Part shown: in pieces, positions 26,101-35,664 of the stretch | Layout of the letters: every line of letters starts with the position of its first letter | Position numbering within the stretch: position 1 is the first letter of the stretch | Assembly: GCA_016401345.1 (NCBI GenBank) | Contig: JAEACG010000002.1 | Location: 62,001 to 126,000, forward strand | Direction: 5' to 3' | DNA length: 64,000 nt | Source: Fictibacillus nanhaiensis | GTDB lineage: Bacteria; Bacillota; Bacilli; Bacillales; Fictibacillaceae | Notes under the pieces: generated by a model | Database searches by the model: none | Told to the model about the DNA's origin: nothing | Seen by the model: the letters and a program-made list of their open reading frames with translations, nothing else | Translations under genes and position numbers: made by a program

Positions 26101-28179
26101 GTGAAAACATCAATAAACATTCGGTATGTTCTTTTAATCGCCCTATTGATCGTTCCTATGTTTGCTGGAATTGGGAAGGCTGAAGGTGTTTCAGCCAAAC
26201 ATAAAAGAAATGAAGGATTAATGATCGCTCAAAATATGCCGCAACTAAGTAAGCATATTAACGGCGATACAGTAGATTTAGCAGCATTGATAACAAGTAA
26301 AGATGGAACATATGTCGAAGCGACAAATCATTTAATATGGAAATCACTTAATAAAAGAGTTGCCTCTGTAAACAATGAGGGCCTTGTAAGCTTAAATGGT
26401 AAGAATGGTGCAACAATCATCATAGTTACAGATGGTAAGTCGTTCGACAAAATCGGAATACACGTTAAAAACGGGAAGTCAGAATTTATAAAACAAAAAA
26501 ACCAAAAATATGACGTGATCAAAAAAGCGATAAAGTCTATGACAGTAAAAGAAAAGGTTGGCCAGATGTTAATGCCAGATTTCCGAAATTGGAAAGGGCA
26601 ACCTGTAACGGAAATGAACGATGAGATTAGAGAACTTGTAAAAAAATATCACCTCGGTGGCGTTATTCTATTTAGAGAAAATGTAGTAACAACAGAGCAG
26701 ACAGTTAGATTAGTCGATGAATATAAAAAAGCAAATGAAGATTATGGATTATTGGTATCAATCGACCAAGAAGGTGGAATTGTGACACGTTTGCAGAGCG
26801 GTACCGATTTCCCAGGAAATATGGCGCTTGGTGCCACAAGATCAACAGAGTTGGCGGAATCTGTCGGACATGCCATTGGATCAGAGCTCCATTCATTAGG
26901 AATTAATATGAACCTTGCTCCTGTTTTGGATGTTAACAACAATCCAGATAATCCTGTCATTGGAGTACGATCATTTGGTGAAGAACCTCAGTTAGTCGCT
27001 AATTTAGGTACTGCTTATACAAAAGGATTACAAAATTCAGGTATGGCTGCCACTGCTAAACACTTTCCAGGTCATGGTGATACAGCTGTTGATTCTCATT
27101 TAGGTCTACCATCTGTACCTCATGAAAAAGAGCGGTTATTAGAAGTTGAGCTATATCCTTTTCAGCAAGCGATGGATGAAGGTATTGATGCTATTATGAC
27201 AGCACATGTTACCTTCCCTAAAATTGATCCTACCACTGTGATTTCTAAAAAGGATGGAACAGAAATCAATCTTCCAGCTACATTGTCATACGAAGTTTTA
27301 ACAAATTTAGTGCGAAAAGAAATGGGCTTTAAAGGTGTTATTTCTACCGATGCATTAAACATGAACGCCATTGTTGATCACTTTGGGCCGGTTGATGCTG
27401 TCATTCGTGCAGTAAATGCTGGAACTGATATCGTATTAATGCCGGTAGGATTAGAAGAAGTCGCAAACGGTTTATATGAGGCAGTCGATAATGGAGAAAT
27501 CACAGAAAAAAGATTGAACCAATCTGTTGAGCGTCTATTGACGTTAAAAGCGAATCGCGGGATTTACAAACAAGTAAATGAGACACCAGTTGAAGAAAAA
27601 ATTGAACATGCAGAGAATGTCGTTGGCAACCAAGAGCATAAGGCTTTAGAAAATGAAGTGGCAAGAAAGTCAATCACACTTGTGAAGAACGATAATCTTT
27701 TACCGGTTGATAAGAACGAGGTCAAGTCGGTAGTGGTTATTGGCAATACCTATATTGAAAACCTTAAACAAGCATTAGCTTCTCATCACTCATCGGTAGA
27801 GTTGATAAAAGCAGATAAACCTTTAAATGCTGAACAGTTACAAAAAGTAAAAGATGCCGACCTCGTTGTTCTCGGAACCTATACGTTTAACGTGGCTGGA
27901 CGTTCACCGTCTTCACCTCAAATGAAGATGATCAATCAAGTTATTGAGGCTGCACCAGATAAAACAACAGCAGTAGGTATTCGAAATCCTTATGATATTA
28001 TGGCGTTTCCTGAAGTTTCAGCTTATCTTACACAATACAGCTTCAGAGATGCGAGCTTTAGGGCAGCAGCAGAAACTATTTTTGGAATGAACGATCCTTC
28101 AGGTAAATTACCTGTTACGATCTATGAAGAAGGTTTAGAACAGATTCTATATCCGTTTGGTCATGGTGAAAGCTACTAA
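26101..28179 (+). CDS. nagZ: Secreted beta-N-acetylglucosaminidase, GH3 family
   Basis: 692 residues with a Sec signal peptide and no lipobox Cys. Residues about 45-125 look like an Ig/BIG2-type wall domain (HLIWKSLNKRVASVNNEGLV). The GH3 TIM barrel follows with KHFPGHGDTAVDSHLGLP at about 320 (His/Asp general acid-base) and nucleophile Asp417 in KGVISTDALN. A C-terminal alpha/beta domain (about 510-692) is typical of Firmicutes NagZ (YbbD). It removes GlcNAc from wall fragments outside the cell, leaving MurNAc ends for NamZ. GTG start after AAGGAGGTTAGTAAT. First gene of the locus; namZ begins 16 bp later. Confidence 0.9.
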   Translation: MKTSINIRYVLLIALLIVPMFAGIGKAEGVSAKHKRNEGLMIAQNMPQLSKHINGDTVDLAALITSKDGTYVEATNHLIWKSLNKRVASVNNEGLVSLNGKNGATIIIVTDGKSFDKIGIHVKNGKSEFIKQKNQKYDVIKKAIKSMTVKEKVGQMLMPDFRNWKGQPVTEMNDEIRELVKKYHLGGVILFRENVVTTEQTVRLVDEYKKANEDYGLLVSIDQEGGIVTRLQSGTDFPGNMALGATRSTELAESVGHAIGSELHSLGINMNLAPVLDVNNNPDNPVIGVRSFGEEPQLVANLGTAYTKGLQNSGMAATAKHFPGHGDTAVDSHLGLPSVPHEKERLLEVELYPFQQAMDEGIDAIMTAHVTFPKIDPTTVISKKDGTEINLPATLSYEVLTNLVRKEMGFKGVISTDALNMNAIVDHFGPVDAVIRAVNAGTDIVLMPVGLEEVANGLYEAVDNGEITEKRLNQSVERLLTLKANRGIYKQVNETPVEEKIEHAENVVGNQEHKALENEVARKSITLVKNDNLLPVDKNEVKSVVVIGNTYIENLKQALASHHSSVELIKADKPLNAEQLQKVKDADLVVLGTYTFNVAGRSPSSPQMKMINQVIEAAPDKTTAVGIRNPYDIMAFPEVSAYLTQYSFRDASFRAAAETIFGMNDPSGKLPVTIYEEGLEQILYPFGHGESY

Positions 28180-28195
28180 TAGGGGGAAATAGACA

Positions 28196-29449
28196 ATGAG
28201 AAAATGGGGAATTTTTTTAACGATATTGATGTTGTTTTCTTTTATATTGCCAGGTGCTCAAGCTACGAACCAGAAAGGTTTTGATCATAAGAAAAGGTTT
28301 AAGACAGGACTAGAGCAATTGTTGAATCATGATATGAGGGTATTAAAGGGTAAGAAGGTCGGTTTAATCACGAACCCGACTGGAGTAGACCGCAACTTGA
28401 ACAGTATCGTTGATGTTTTATACAATCATCCAGATGTAGAGTTAAAAGCATTGTACGGACCTGAGCACGGAGTTCGAGGAAGTGCTCAAGCTGGAGAATA
28501 TGTTGAATTCTACATTGATCCAAAAACAGGTCTTCCAGTCTACAGCTTATATGGAGCAACGAAAAAGCCAACTCCTGAGATGCTTGAAGGAATCGATGTT
28601 TTAGTGTTCGATATACAAGATGTAGGCACGCGTTTCTATACGTATATTTACACGATGGCTTATGCGATGGAAGCAGCCAAAGAGAACAATATTCCATTTG
28701 TGGTACTCGATCGTCCGAATCCATTAGGAGGTAAAGAAGTAGAAGGACCTGTATTAGATCCTGCCTACTCTTCATTTGTTGGCCTTTATCCAATTCCGCT
28801 TAGGCATGGTATGACTGTAGGAGAACTAGCTAAATTATTTAACAAAGAGTTTGATATTGATGCAGATTTAAAAGTAGTAGAGATGAAGGGGTGGAAGAGA
28901 TCTTGGAGCTATGAAGATAGTGGTCTCGAATGGGTGTTGCCTTCACCTAATATGCCTACAAAAGATACGGCACTTGTGTATCCTGGAAGTGCACTGATCG
29001 AAGGCACGAACGTTTCAGAAGGTCGCGGAACGACTAAGCCGTTTGAATTGATCGGTGCTCCATTTATTAATGGAGATCAACTAGCTGAGAAATTAAATAA
29101 AGAAGCTCTGCCTGGTGTTACATTTAGAGCAGCCTCGTTTACACCTGCTTCATCAAAACATGCAGGGAAGCTATCTCACGGAGTTGAGATTCATGTAAAG
29201 GATGAAAAGTTATTCCAGCCTGTTCTTACTGGAATCACTCTTGTGAAAAGCATTCATGATCTTTACCCAAATGATTTTGAATTTAGGGCAGAAGATAGTA
29301 GAGGGATCTCTTTCTTCGATCTATTAAACGGAAACGGATGGGTTCGAGAATATATTGAGACAGGGCGAACTGTAGATGAAATTGTTTCTCGGTATGATCA
29401 AGAACTGGAAGAGTTTAAAATTTTACGAAAAAAATATTTATTATATTAA
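28196..29449 (+). CDS. namZ: Exo-beta-N-acetylmuramidase (DUF1343)
   Basis: 417 residues with a signal peptide (about 1-24). The DUF1343 (YbbC) domain starts with GLEQLLNHDMRVLKGKKVGLITNPTG and has ALYGPEHGVRG, FDIQDVGTRFYTY and VLDRPNPLGG. In B. subtilis YbbC (NamZ) cuts MurNAc from the non-reducing end of wall glycans, acting in turn with NagZ. The ATG follows TAGGGGGAAATAGACA. It ends in a terminator, so nagZ-namZ form a two-gene operon. Confidence 0.9.
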   Translation: MRKWGIFLTILMLFSFILPGAQATNQKGFDHKKRFKTGLEQLLNHDMRVLKGKKVGLITNPTGVDRNLNSIVDVLYNHPDVELKALYGPEHGVRGSAQAGEYVEFYIDPKTGLPVYSLYGATKKPTPEMLEGIDVLVFDIQDVGTRFYTYIYTMAYAMEAAKENNIPFVVLDRPNPLGGKEVEGPVLDPAYSSFVGLYPIPLRHGMTVGELAKLFNKEFDIDADLKVVEMKGWKRSWSYEDSGLEWVLPSPNMPTKDTALVYPGSALIEGTNVSEGRGTTKPFELIGAPFINGDQLAEKLNKEALPGVTFRAASFTPASSKHAGKLSHGVEIHVKDEKLFQPVLTGITLVKSIHDLYPNDFEFRAEDSRGISFFDLLNGNGWVREYIETGRTVDEIVSRYDQELEEFKILRKKYLLY

Positions 29450-29460
29450 GCGTATTTGAG

Positions 29461-29494
29461 AGCTAAGGCGTTTTCTTTAGCCTTAGCTTTTTTG
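29461..29494 (+). terminator. Terminator after nagZ-namZ
   Basis: Stem AGCTAAGGC / GCCTTAGCT followed by a seven-T run, directly upstream of the second operator. Confidence 0.85.
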
Positions 29495-29507
29495 TTTGAA
29501 TTTTCTG

Positions 29508-29525
29508 ACTGGTATAGACAACTAG
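29508..29525. promoter_or_regulatory. NagR/DasR-type operator (dre site) before nagA
   Basis: Exact copy of the ACTGGTATAGACAACTAG found before nagZ. It is 47 bp upstream of the nagA start, consistent with control of nagA-nagB-nagR and probably the genes beyond by NagR. Confidence 0.82.
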
Positions 29526-29571
29526 TCATAAGAATGATAGGCTAGGCATAAAGTGATAAAGGGGAGTGGAC

Positions 29572-30759
29572 ATGAAACCTAATATTTTACTAGTTGGGAA
29601 CTTGATTAACGAAGCAGGAAAGCTCGTTAAAAATGGATATGTGTGGATCAAGAACGATAAGATTCACTATGTTGGTACTCCAACCCCCTTTTCACCAGAT
29701 GAAGATGTAATAAGGTATACCATGCCTCAGGACTGTATCATCATTCCTGGCATGATCGATATTCATATTCATGGTGCTGCTGGAGCAGATTTTATGGACG
29801 GTACTGAAGAAGCACTAGAGATTGTTGCAAAACATCTCCCAGCAGAAGGAACGACATCCTTTTTAGCAACAACGATGACTGAAGAAACATCCGTTATTCA
29901 TACAGCACTTAATACTGCTGCAAACTTTATAAAACAATCTCGAAGTCCAGCCGCTGAAATGCTGGGTATCCATTTAGAAGGACCTTTTATTTCTCCAGTA
30001 CGTGCAGGTGCACAGCCTACGTCTTTTATTCAGGAGCCTGACGTACATTTATTTAAAAAATTTCAAGAAAGTGCTGAGGATCAAATAAAACTCGTCACTT
30101 TAGCACCTGAAATGGATGGTGGACTTGAACTTACAAAGTACTTATCTTCACAAGATGTGATCGCTTCGATCGGTCATAGTGACAGTTCTTTTGTAGAAGT
30201 AAAAGCTGGGATTGAAGCAGGTATTTCTCATGTTACCCATTTATTTAACGGCATGCGCGGAATACATCACAGAGATCCAGGTGTTGCTGGTGCTGCTCTC
30301 TTACAGCAAGAATTGATGGTTGAGATGATCGCGGATGGCGTTCATGCTAGTCCTGAGATGATTCGACTTGCCTACCATTCTACTGGTGCAGAACGCACGG
30401 TCTTAATTACGGATTCAATGAGAGCCAAAGGTTTAGGAGAAGGATCCTACACACTTGGTGGCCAGCAAGTAACTGTAACAGGTAATGAAGCTAGATTAAT
30501 TGACGGAACACTAGCAGGAAGTATCTTACCGATGAATGTTGCTGTTAAAAATATGATGGATTATACGCAGTGCTCTTGGTCGGATATTGTGAAGATGACG
30601 AGTGAAAATGCTGCAAAAGAGTTGCGGATCTTTGAACGAAAAGGAAGTCTCTCGGTTGGTAAAGATGCCGATATTACGGTATTGACGGAGGACAGCGATG
30701 TACTTATGACATTTTGTCGAGGCGAGCTTGTGTATCATCGAAAGGGGGAACGAGTTTGA
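29572..30759 (+). CDS. nagA: N-acetylglucosamine-6-phosphate deacetylase
   Basis: 395 residues of the amidohydrolase family; turns GlcNAc-6-P into glucosamine-6-P and acetate in the cytosol. Metal and catalytic motifs: IDIHIHGAAG, HLEGPFISP, GHSDSSF, HLFNGMRG and LITDSM with the catalytic Asp. B. subtilis NagA has 396 residues. ATG 29572 is favoured by AAAGGGGAG. The gene overlaps nagB by a few bases (stop TGA inside TTGA). Confidence 0.93.
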   Translation: MKPNILLVGNLINEAGKLVKNGYVWIKNDKIHYVGTPTPFSPDEDVIRYTMPQDCIIIPGMIDIHIHGAAGADFMDGTEEALEIVAKHLPAEGTTSFLATTMTEETSVIHTALNTAANFIKQSRSPAAEMLGIHLEGPFISPVRAGAQPTSFIQEPDVHLFKKFQESAEDQIKLVTLAPEMDGGLELTKYLSSQDVIASIGHSDSSFVEVKAGIEAGISHVTHLFNGMRGIHHRDPGVAGAALLQQELMVEMIADGVHASPEMIRLAYHSTGAERTVLITDSMRAKGLGEGSYTLGGQQVTVTGNEARLIDGTLAGSILPMNVAVKNMMDYTQCSWSDIVKMTSENAAKELRIFERKGSLSVGKDADITVLTEDSDVLMTFCRGELVYHRKGERV

Positions 30760-31475
30760 GATTGATCAAGGTTTCCGATGAAGAAGAGCTTAGTAGAATG
30801 GCAGCTGAATATGTGTTTTCAAAAATAAAGAGTTCAGAAAAAATTGTACTTGGTCTTGCTACGGGGAAGACACCTTTAGGCATGTACCGACACCTTTCAA
30901 AATATAGTAAAGAGTATAAGCAGTCCTATTCACAAGTGTACACGGTTAACCTGGACGAATATGTCGGTTCCAGAGCTTACCATGAATACATGCAACAAAA
31001 CTTTTTCGATCATATTGGAATCCATAAGAATCAAACTCATCTCCCAGATGGTAACGCCGTAGATCTTGAAAATGAATGCAAGCGCTATGAAGAAGTGATC
31101 AGACAACTGGGTGGTATCGATCTTCAGGTGCTCGGTATCGGAGAGAACGGACATATCGGTTTTAATGAACCGGGTACAGATTTTAGTTCGCGCACGCATG
31201 TAGTGAAGTTAACAGAGTCGACATTAAGGGCGAACGCTAAATATTTTACACATGAGAAACAGCCGCGAAAAGCGATTACGATGGGAATCGGCACGATACT
31301 CGAGAGTAAAGAAATCCTGCTTCTTGCTGCTGGCGAAAAAAAAGCGAGGGCAGTAAGAGCGCTATTTCAAGGTATCATGAATCCCGATATACCTGCGACA
31401 GTTCTTAATCATCATCCTAACGTTACTGTGTTAGCTGACAAAGGTGCAAGGAGTCTTTTAGTAGAGGAGAGTTAA
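30756..31475 (+). CDS. nagB: Glucosamine-6-phosphate deaminase
   Basis: 239 residues; converts glucosamine-6-P to fructose-6-P and ammonia. The NagB/RpiA fold motifs LGLATGKTPLGMYR, NLDEY (catalytic Asp) and GIGENGHIGFNEPG with the ring-opening His are intact. It starts at TTG 30756, overlapping the nagA stop, with AAAGGGGGAACGAG upstream, so translation is coupled. It links wall-sugar recovery to glycolysis. Confidence 0.93.
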   Translation: MRLIKVSDEEELSRMAAEYVFSKIKSSEKIVLGLATGKTPLGMYRHLSKYSKEYKQSYSQVYTVNLDEYVGSRAYHEYMQQNFFDHIGIHKNQTHLPDGNAVDLENECKRYEEVIRQLGGIDLQVLGIGENGHIGFNEPGTDFSSRTHVVKLTESTLRANAKYFTHEKQPRKAITMGIGTILESKEILLLAAGEKKARAVRALFQGIMNPDIPATVLNHHPNVTVLADKGARSLLVEES

Positions 31476-31483
31476 GTATTTTT

Positions 31484-32203
31484 ATGATTGATAAAACATC
31501 ACCAATGCCACTTTACTTTCAGATCGAAGAAGCGATCAAACAAAAGATTGATAAGGGTGAATGGGAAGCTGAAACCATGATACCTTCTGAAAGAGAATTT
31601 TCTCTAAACTATGAAGTAAGCCGCATGACAGTCCGGCAGGCTATCAATAATCTTGTGAATGATGGCTATTTAACCCGCCGAAAGGGAAAAGGTACGTTTG
31701 TTTCTGCAAAGAAAATAGAGCAGAAGCTTCTAGGGCTTACAAGCTTTACAGAAGACATGAAGTCACGGGGCTATAAACCCGCATCTAGACTCATATCTTT
31801 CCAAAAAACGACCGCTGAAAACAGATTAGCAAAAGCGCTTGAGATAGAAGAGGGTCAAGAAATTTATGAGATTAAACGTGTTCGCCTTGCAAATGACATT
31901 CCGATGGCGTTTGAGACTACTTATGTTCCCGTTGATCTTCTTGAATTAAACGAATCACATATAAAAGAAGGTTCTTTGTATTCTGAAGTTGAGAATGCAG
32001 GCTTTGTAATAGATTATGCGACACAAAGTTTAGAAGCGTCCATTTCGCGTGAAGCAGAAAGCGAGATACTCGAGATTACAAAAGGCGCAGCCGTTCTTCT
32101 TATTAAGAGACAGACTTATTTAACGACAGGACGGCCACTTGAGCTCGTTCATTCGGTGTATCGAGGCGATCGCTACAAATTTATGATCGATATGAAACGC
32201 TGA
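31484..32203 (+). CDS. nagR: GntR/HutC-family regulator of amino-sugar genes
   Basis: 239 residues: N-terminal GntR winged helix (about 5-75; IPSEREFSLNYEVSRMTVRQAI) and C-terminal UTRA effector domain (about 90-235). B. subtilis NagR (YvoA) has about 243 residues, sits in nagA-nagB-nagR and represses nag genes until glucosamine-6-P or GlcNAc-6-P binds. The same gene order and two matching operators support this role here. The ATG is 12 nt from AGAGGAGAG. No MurR-type (RpiR) regulator is present. Confidence 0.9.
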   Translation: MIDKTSPMPLYFQIEEAIKQKIDKGEWEAETMIPSEREFSLNYEVSRMTVRQAINNLVNDGYLTRRKGKGTFVSAKKIEQKLLGLTSFTEDMKSRGYKPASRLISFQKTTAENRLAKALEIEEGQEIYEIKRVRLANDIPMAFETTYVPVDLLELNESHIKEGSLYSEVENAGFVIDYATQSLEASISREAESEILEITKGAAVLLIKRQTYLTTGRPLELVHSVYRGDRYKFMIDMKR

Positions 32204-32224
32204 TAAAAAGCGTTTTATATAAAA

Positions 32225-32239
32225 ATGAAAGCGTTTACT
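32225..32239. promoter_or_regulatory. cre-like site upstream of murP
   Basis: ATGAAAGCGTTTACT fits the cre consensus with one departure (final A is T). It lies between nagR and murP, 17 bp before the murP start, after a weak hairpin (AAACGCT / AGCGTTT at 32199-32217) with no clear T run. CcpA could block read-through or initiation here. Confidence 0.55.
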
Positions 32240-32255
32240 AAAAGGGGGAAGAAGC

Positions 32256-33629
32256 ATGGGGAAAGAGCAGCAAATGGCTCATGGTATCATCGAAAAACTT
32301 GGAGGTTCTTCAAACATCCAATCGTTGATGCACTGTATGACGAGAATTCGGGTTAATCTACACGACCCGTCAAAGGCAGATCTAAAAGGTCTTAAAGAAG
32401 TAGATGGTGTGCTGGGTGTCGTTGAAGATGATACACTGCAGATCATTGTTGGACCTGGCATCGTTAATCGCGTCACGCTTGCGATGAGCGAAGAAACAGG
32501 TATGAACATTCAATCTGTTGATGAGACGGATCCTATGGACCTCGAACAGTTGGCCAGGATGAATAAGGATGCCATCAACAAGAAGAATGCAACACCTTTC
32601 AAACAGTTTTTACGCAAGATCGCTAGTATCTTTATTCCGCTGATTCCTGCGATCGTAGCTTCTGGATTAATAGCTGGGATGTCAAACGTAGCTGTAAGAA
32701 TGGGTGCTGACCCAGAATCTTCAATCATGCAGATGCTTAGCTTAATTGGATGGGGTGTATTTAGTTATCTAGCTGTGTTCGTAGGTATAAATACCGCCAA
32801 AGAATTCGGTGGAACGCCAGCATTAGGTGGAGCAGCAGGTATCTTACTGATTAACCCGGGCCTTGCGAATATTACCCTCTTTGGAGATCCACTTGTAGTA
32901 GGACGTGGTGGATTGATTGGTGTAATGCTTGCAGCGGTTTTAATCGCCTTTTTGGAAAAGCGTATTAGAAAATTTGTACACCCTTCAATTGATATTATTG
33001 TTACGCCAACATTGGCATTATTAATTACTGGTTTTGCTACGCTATTTGTTCTTCAACCAGTAGGCGGATTTTTGTCAGATCTAATTACGAAAGGTTTGTT
33101 AAATTTAATAGATATTGGTGGTATTTTCTCTGGACTTATCTTAGCAGGAACATTCCTTCCATTGGTTGTAACAGGATTGCATCAAGGGTTAACACCAGTA
33201 CACATGGAGCTTATTAACACGATCGGTGATGATCCGCTATTGCCGATTCTAGCGATGGGTGGAGCAGGGCAAGTTGGGGCTGCTTTTGCAATCTACTTTA
33301 AGACAAAGAATCAGCGTCTTCGTAAAGTTATTAAAGGTGGATTACCTGTAGGTATGCTAGGAATTGGAGAGCCGTTAATCTTTGGTGTTACCCTCCCACT
33401 CGGGCGACCGTTCTTAACAGCATGTCTAGGAGCCGCAGTTGGTGGAGCGTTCCAAGCATTCTATGAAGTTGCTACGATTGCCATCGGTGTGTCAGGCATT
33501 CCACTCGTGTTCCTTGTAAATGCAAACGAAATGGTTCTCTATCTAGTAGGTTTAGTAATTGCTTATTTCTTCGGGTTCTTATTCACATGGACGTTTGGAT
33601 TTAAAGAGAGTATGGCAAAAGACATCTAA
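32256..33629 (+). CDS. murP: PTS EIIBC component for N-acetylmuramic acid
   Basis: 457 residues. An N-terminal EIIB domain carries the phospho-acceptor Cys27 in HCMTRIRV, followed by an EIIC membrane domain (from about 110) with GTPALGGAAGILLINPGL and GIGEPLIFGVTLPLGRPF. Size and domain order match B. subtilis MurP (455 residues). It imports MurNAc, or the MurNAc-GlcNAc disaccharide as in S. aureus, and phosphorylates it at position 6. It lacks EIIA, so a general EIIA-Glc such as PtsG's must donate phosphate. The ATG follows AAAGGGGGAAGAAGC. Confidence 0.9.
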   Translation: MGKEQQMAHGIIEKLGGSSNIQSLMHCMTRIRVNLHDPSKADLKGLKEVDGVLGVVEDDTLQIIVGPGIVNRVTLAMSEETGMNIQSVDETDPMDLEQLARMNKDAINKKNATPFKQFLRKIASIFIPLIPAIVASGLIAGMSNVAVRMGADPESSIMQMLSLIGWGVFSYLAVFVGINTAKEFGGTPALGGAAGILLINPGLANITLFGDPLVVGRGGLIGVMLAAVLIAFLEKRIRKFVHPSIDIIVTPTLALLITGFATLFVLQPVGGFLSDLITKGLLNLIDIGGIFSGLILAGTFLPLVVTGLHQGLTPVHMELINTIGDDPLLPILAMGGAGQVGAAFAIYFKTKNQRLRKVIKGGLPVGMLGIGEPLIFGVTLPLGRPFLTACLGAAVGGAFQAFYEVATIAIGVSGIPLVFLVNANEMVLYLVGLVIAYFFGFLFTWTFGFKESMAKDI

Positions 33630-33648
33630 CGAATCAGGAGTGAACGTT

Positions 33649-34707
33649 TTGTGTTATGGTATTTCAATTTACCTGAGTGAATCAGACACTTTTAATAAAA
33701 ACTGGATGGAGAAAGCAGCTATAAAGGGCTTTCAATATATCTTTACTTCTCTTCATATTCCTGAAGAGAAGGACGTGGATTACGTTAAACAAGTTAAATG
33801 GTTAGGGAAAACGGCTCAAAAGTTTCATATGGAAGTAATGGCTGATGTTTCACCGGCTTCTCTAGAGCGGTTGGGTTTATCTTTTAATGAACTACCTTCT
33901 TTAACAGACTGGGGCATTTCGGGTATCAGGGTGGATTATGGGTTTACAGCCAAGCAGATCGCTTGGCTGTCTCACCACCTGAAAGTTGGCTTGAATGCAA
34001 GTACCATTGACGAAGAAGAGCTTAAGAAGTTGATGGATGAGGGACTTCAACCGAATCAAACAGAGGCTTGGCACAACTTTTATCCAAAACCGTATACAGG
34101 TATCTCAAAGCAATCTCTTTATGAGAGAAATGCTCTGTTTCATCGGTATGGAATCAAGACGATGGGATTTATTCAAGGTGATGAACAATTACGCGGCCCT
34201 CTTCATTTAGGGCTTCCTACAATTGAGAATCACAGACATGTATCACCTGCACTTGCTGCATTGGAACTTCAAGAAATGAATACGGATAAAATCTGTGTAG
34301 GAGATTTAAGCCTAACGAACAAAACGTTGCAAGAATTAAAGTTTTTAATGGAAGGTACAGTCCCTCTTTATGCCGACTTGAACAAAGGATACGAGACATT
34401 CGGCAACATGGTTCATACGAATAGAATGGATGCTGCAGAGTATGTGATCCGGTCCGTTGAGTCACGGCATCAGCCTTCTCATTTTCAATCAGAAGCTCAT
34501 GAGTTAGATGTATTTAATGAAGGAACGATAACGGTTGAAAACGAGTTATATGGCAGGTATGCGGGTGAACTTCAGATTTGTTTAAAAGATATTCCTGCTG
34601 ATACAAAAACGAATGTAGCGGGACGTATAAAAGAAGAGAGCTTGTCACTGATGAAGAAAGTTGCAAGCGGCAAGAGATTTGTGCTGCTGAATTCAAAAGT
34701 GAAATAA
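33649..34707 (+). CDS. mupG: 6-phospho-N-acetylmuramidase (MupG, DUF871)
   Basis: 352 residues of the DUF871 family: TIM-barrel N-terminal part (GISIYLSES at the start, FTSLHIPEE, ISGIRVDYG) and a small beta-rich C-terminal domain (from about 245). In S. aureus MupG splits cytosolic MurNAc-6-P-GlcNAc into MurNAc-6-P and GlcNAc, and its gene lies with murQ and murP, as here. TTG 33649 is chosen because AGGAG (33636-33640) is eight bases upstream and the conserved CYGISIY follows directly; longer forms would overlap murP. Its presence implies that a disaccharide is imported as well as free sugars. Confidence 0.85.
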   Translation: MCYGISIYLSESDTFNKNWMEKAAIKGFQYIFTSLHIPEEKDVDYVKQVKWLGKTAQKFHMEVMADVSPASLERLGLSFNELPSLTDWGISGIRVDYGFTAKQIAWLSHHLKVGLNASTIDEEELKKLMDEGLQPNQTEAWHNFYPKPYTGISKQSLYERNALFHRYGIKTMGFIQGDEQLRGPLHLGLPTIENHRHVSPALAALELQEMNTDKICVGDLSLTNKTLQELKFLMEGTVPLYADLNKGYETFGNMVHTNRMDAAEYVIRSVESRHQPSHFQSEAHELDVFNEGTITVENELYGRYAGELQICLKDIPADTKTNVAGRIKEESLSLMKKVASGKRFVLLNSKVK

Positions 34708-34744
34708 AGTTTTGTTAACTATCAATCATTTAAAGGAGATCAAG

Positions 34745-35650
34745 ATGGACTTAACCAAATTGGCTACAGAAAAAAGAAACCCTGACACGTTAACAATTGA
34801 TGAACTTACAACTTTAGAAGTGATCCAAAAAATACACGAAGCCGATCTGGGAGTAGCCAGTCGTATTACTCCTGTTTTAAAAGAAATCAGTTCTGTCGTT
34901 GAAAAAGTAGTAACAGCTTTTGAAAATGAAGGTCGATTGATTTATATAGGTGCTGGAACAAGTGGGCGGTTAGGTGTGTTAGATGCATCAGAGTGTCCTC
35001 CCACATACGGCACAGATCCAAAGTTAGTCGTAGGGATAATTGCAGGCGGTGAGTATGCCTTACAACATGCGATCGAAGGAGCCGAAGATGATGCAGAGTT
35101 AGGTCAATCCGATCTTCAATCATTGAATGTAACAGAAAGAGATGTTGTTGTTGCGATTGCGGCTTCTGGCAGAACTCCATATTGCTTAGGTGCGATGAAA
35201 TACGCCAAAACAAAAGGAGCATTAACGGCGGCTCTTGTTTGTTCTGTGGATTCGCCGATGGAAAAACTTGCGGACATTAGCATTCCTGTTATAACGGGGC
35301 CAGAAGTGGTCACAGGCTCTACCCGAATGAAAGCTGGTACCGCTCAAAAACTTGTGTTGAACATGATCAGTACAGCCAGCATGGTGAGATGGGGTAAAGT
35401 GTACAGCAATCTAATGGTAGATGTTCAACCAACGAATGAGAAACTAAGACAACGAGCTAAAAATATTATTATCGAAGCTTCGGGTGCAACAGAAAAAGAA
35501 GCGGAAATGGCTTTGCAAGAACAAGGTGGCAACACAAAGGCGGCAATTTTTCAGCTTGTGACAGGCGTCGCACCACATGAAGCTAAACTGCAACTAGATG
35601 AGCATAATGGAAAGTTAAAAGAAGCGATACGTAATTTCACTCAAAAGTGA
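34745..35650 (+). CDS. murQ: N-acetylmuramic acid 6-phosphate etherase
   Basis: 301 residues; removes D-lactate from MurNAc-6-P to give GlcNAc-6-P. The SIS domain shows GAGTSGRLGVLDASECPPTYG with the catalytic Glu region and IAASGRTPYCLGA. A C-terminal helical domain follows. B. subtilis MurQ has 304 residues. ATG 34745 follows AAAGGAGATCAAG. NagA then acts on its product. Confidence 0.95.
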   Translation: MDLTKLATEKRNPDTLTIDELTTLEVIQKIHEADLGVASRITPVLKEISSVVEKVVTAFENEGRLIYIGAGTSGRLGVLDASECPPTYGTDPKLVVGIIAGGEYALQHAIEGAEDDAELGQSDLQSLNVTERDVVVAIAASGRTPYCLGAMKYAKTKGALTAALVCSVDSPMEKLADISIPVITGPEVVTGSTRMKAGTAQKLVLNMISTASMVRWGKVYSNLMVDVQPTNEKLRQRAKNIIIEASGATEKEAEMALQEQGGNTKAAIFQLVTGVAPHEAKLQLDEHNGKLKEAIRNFTQK

Positions 35651-35664
35651 GAGGGGTAGGTACT

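Noticed and set aside
28368-28793. 141-codon antisense frame in namZ
   Set aside because: No ribosome site and the opposite strand is a well-conserved gene.
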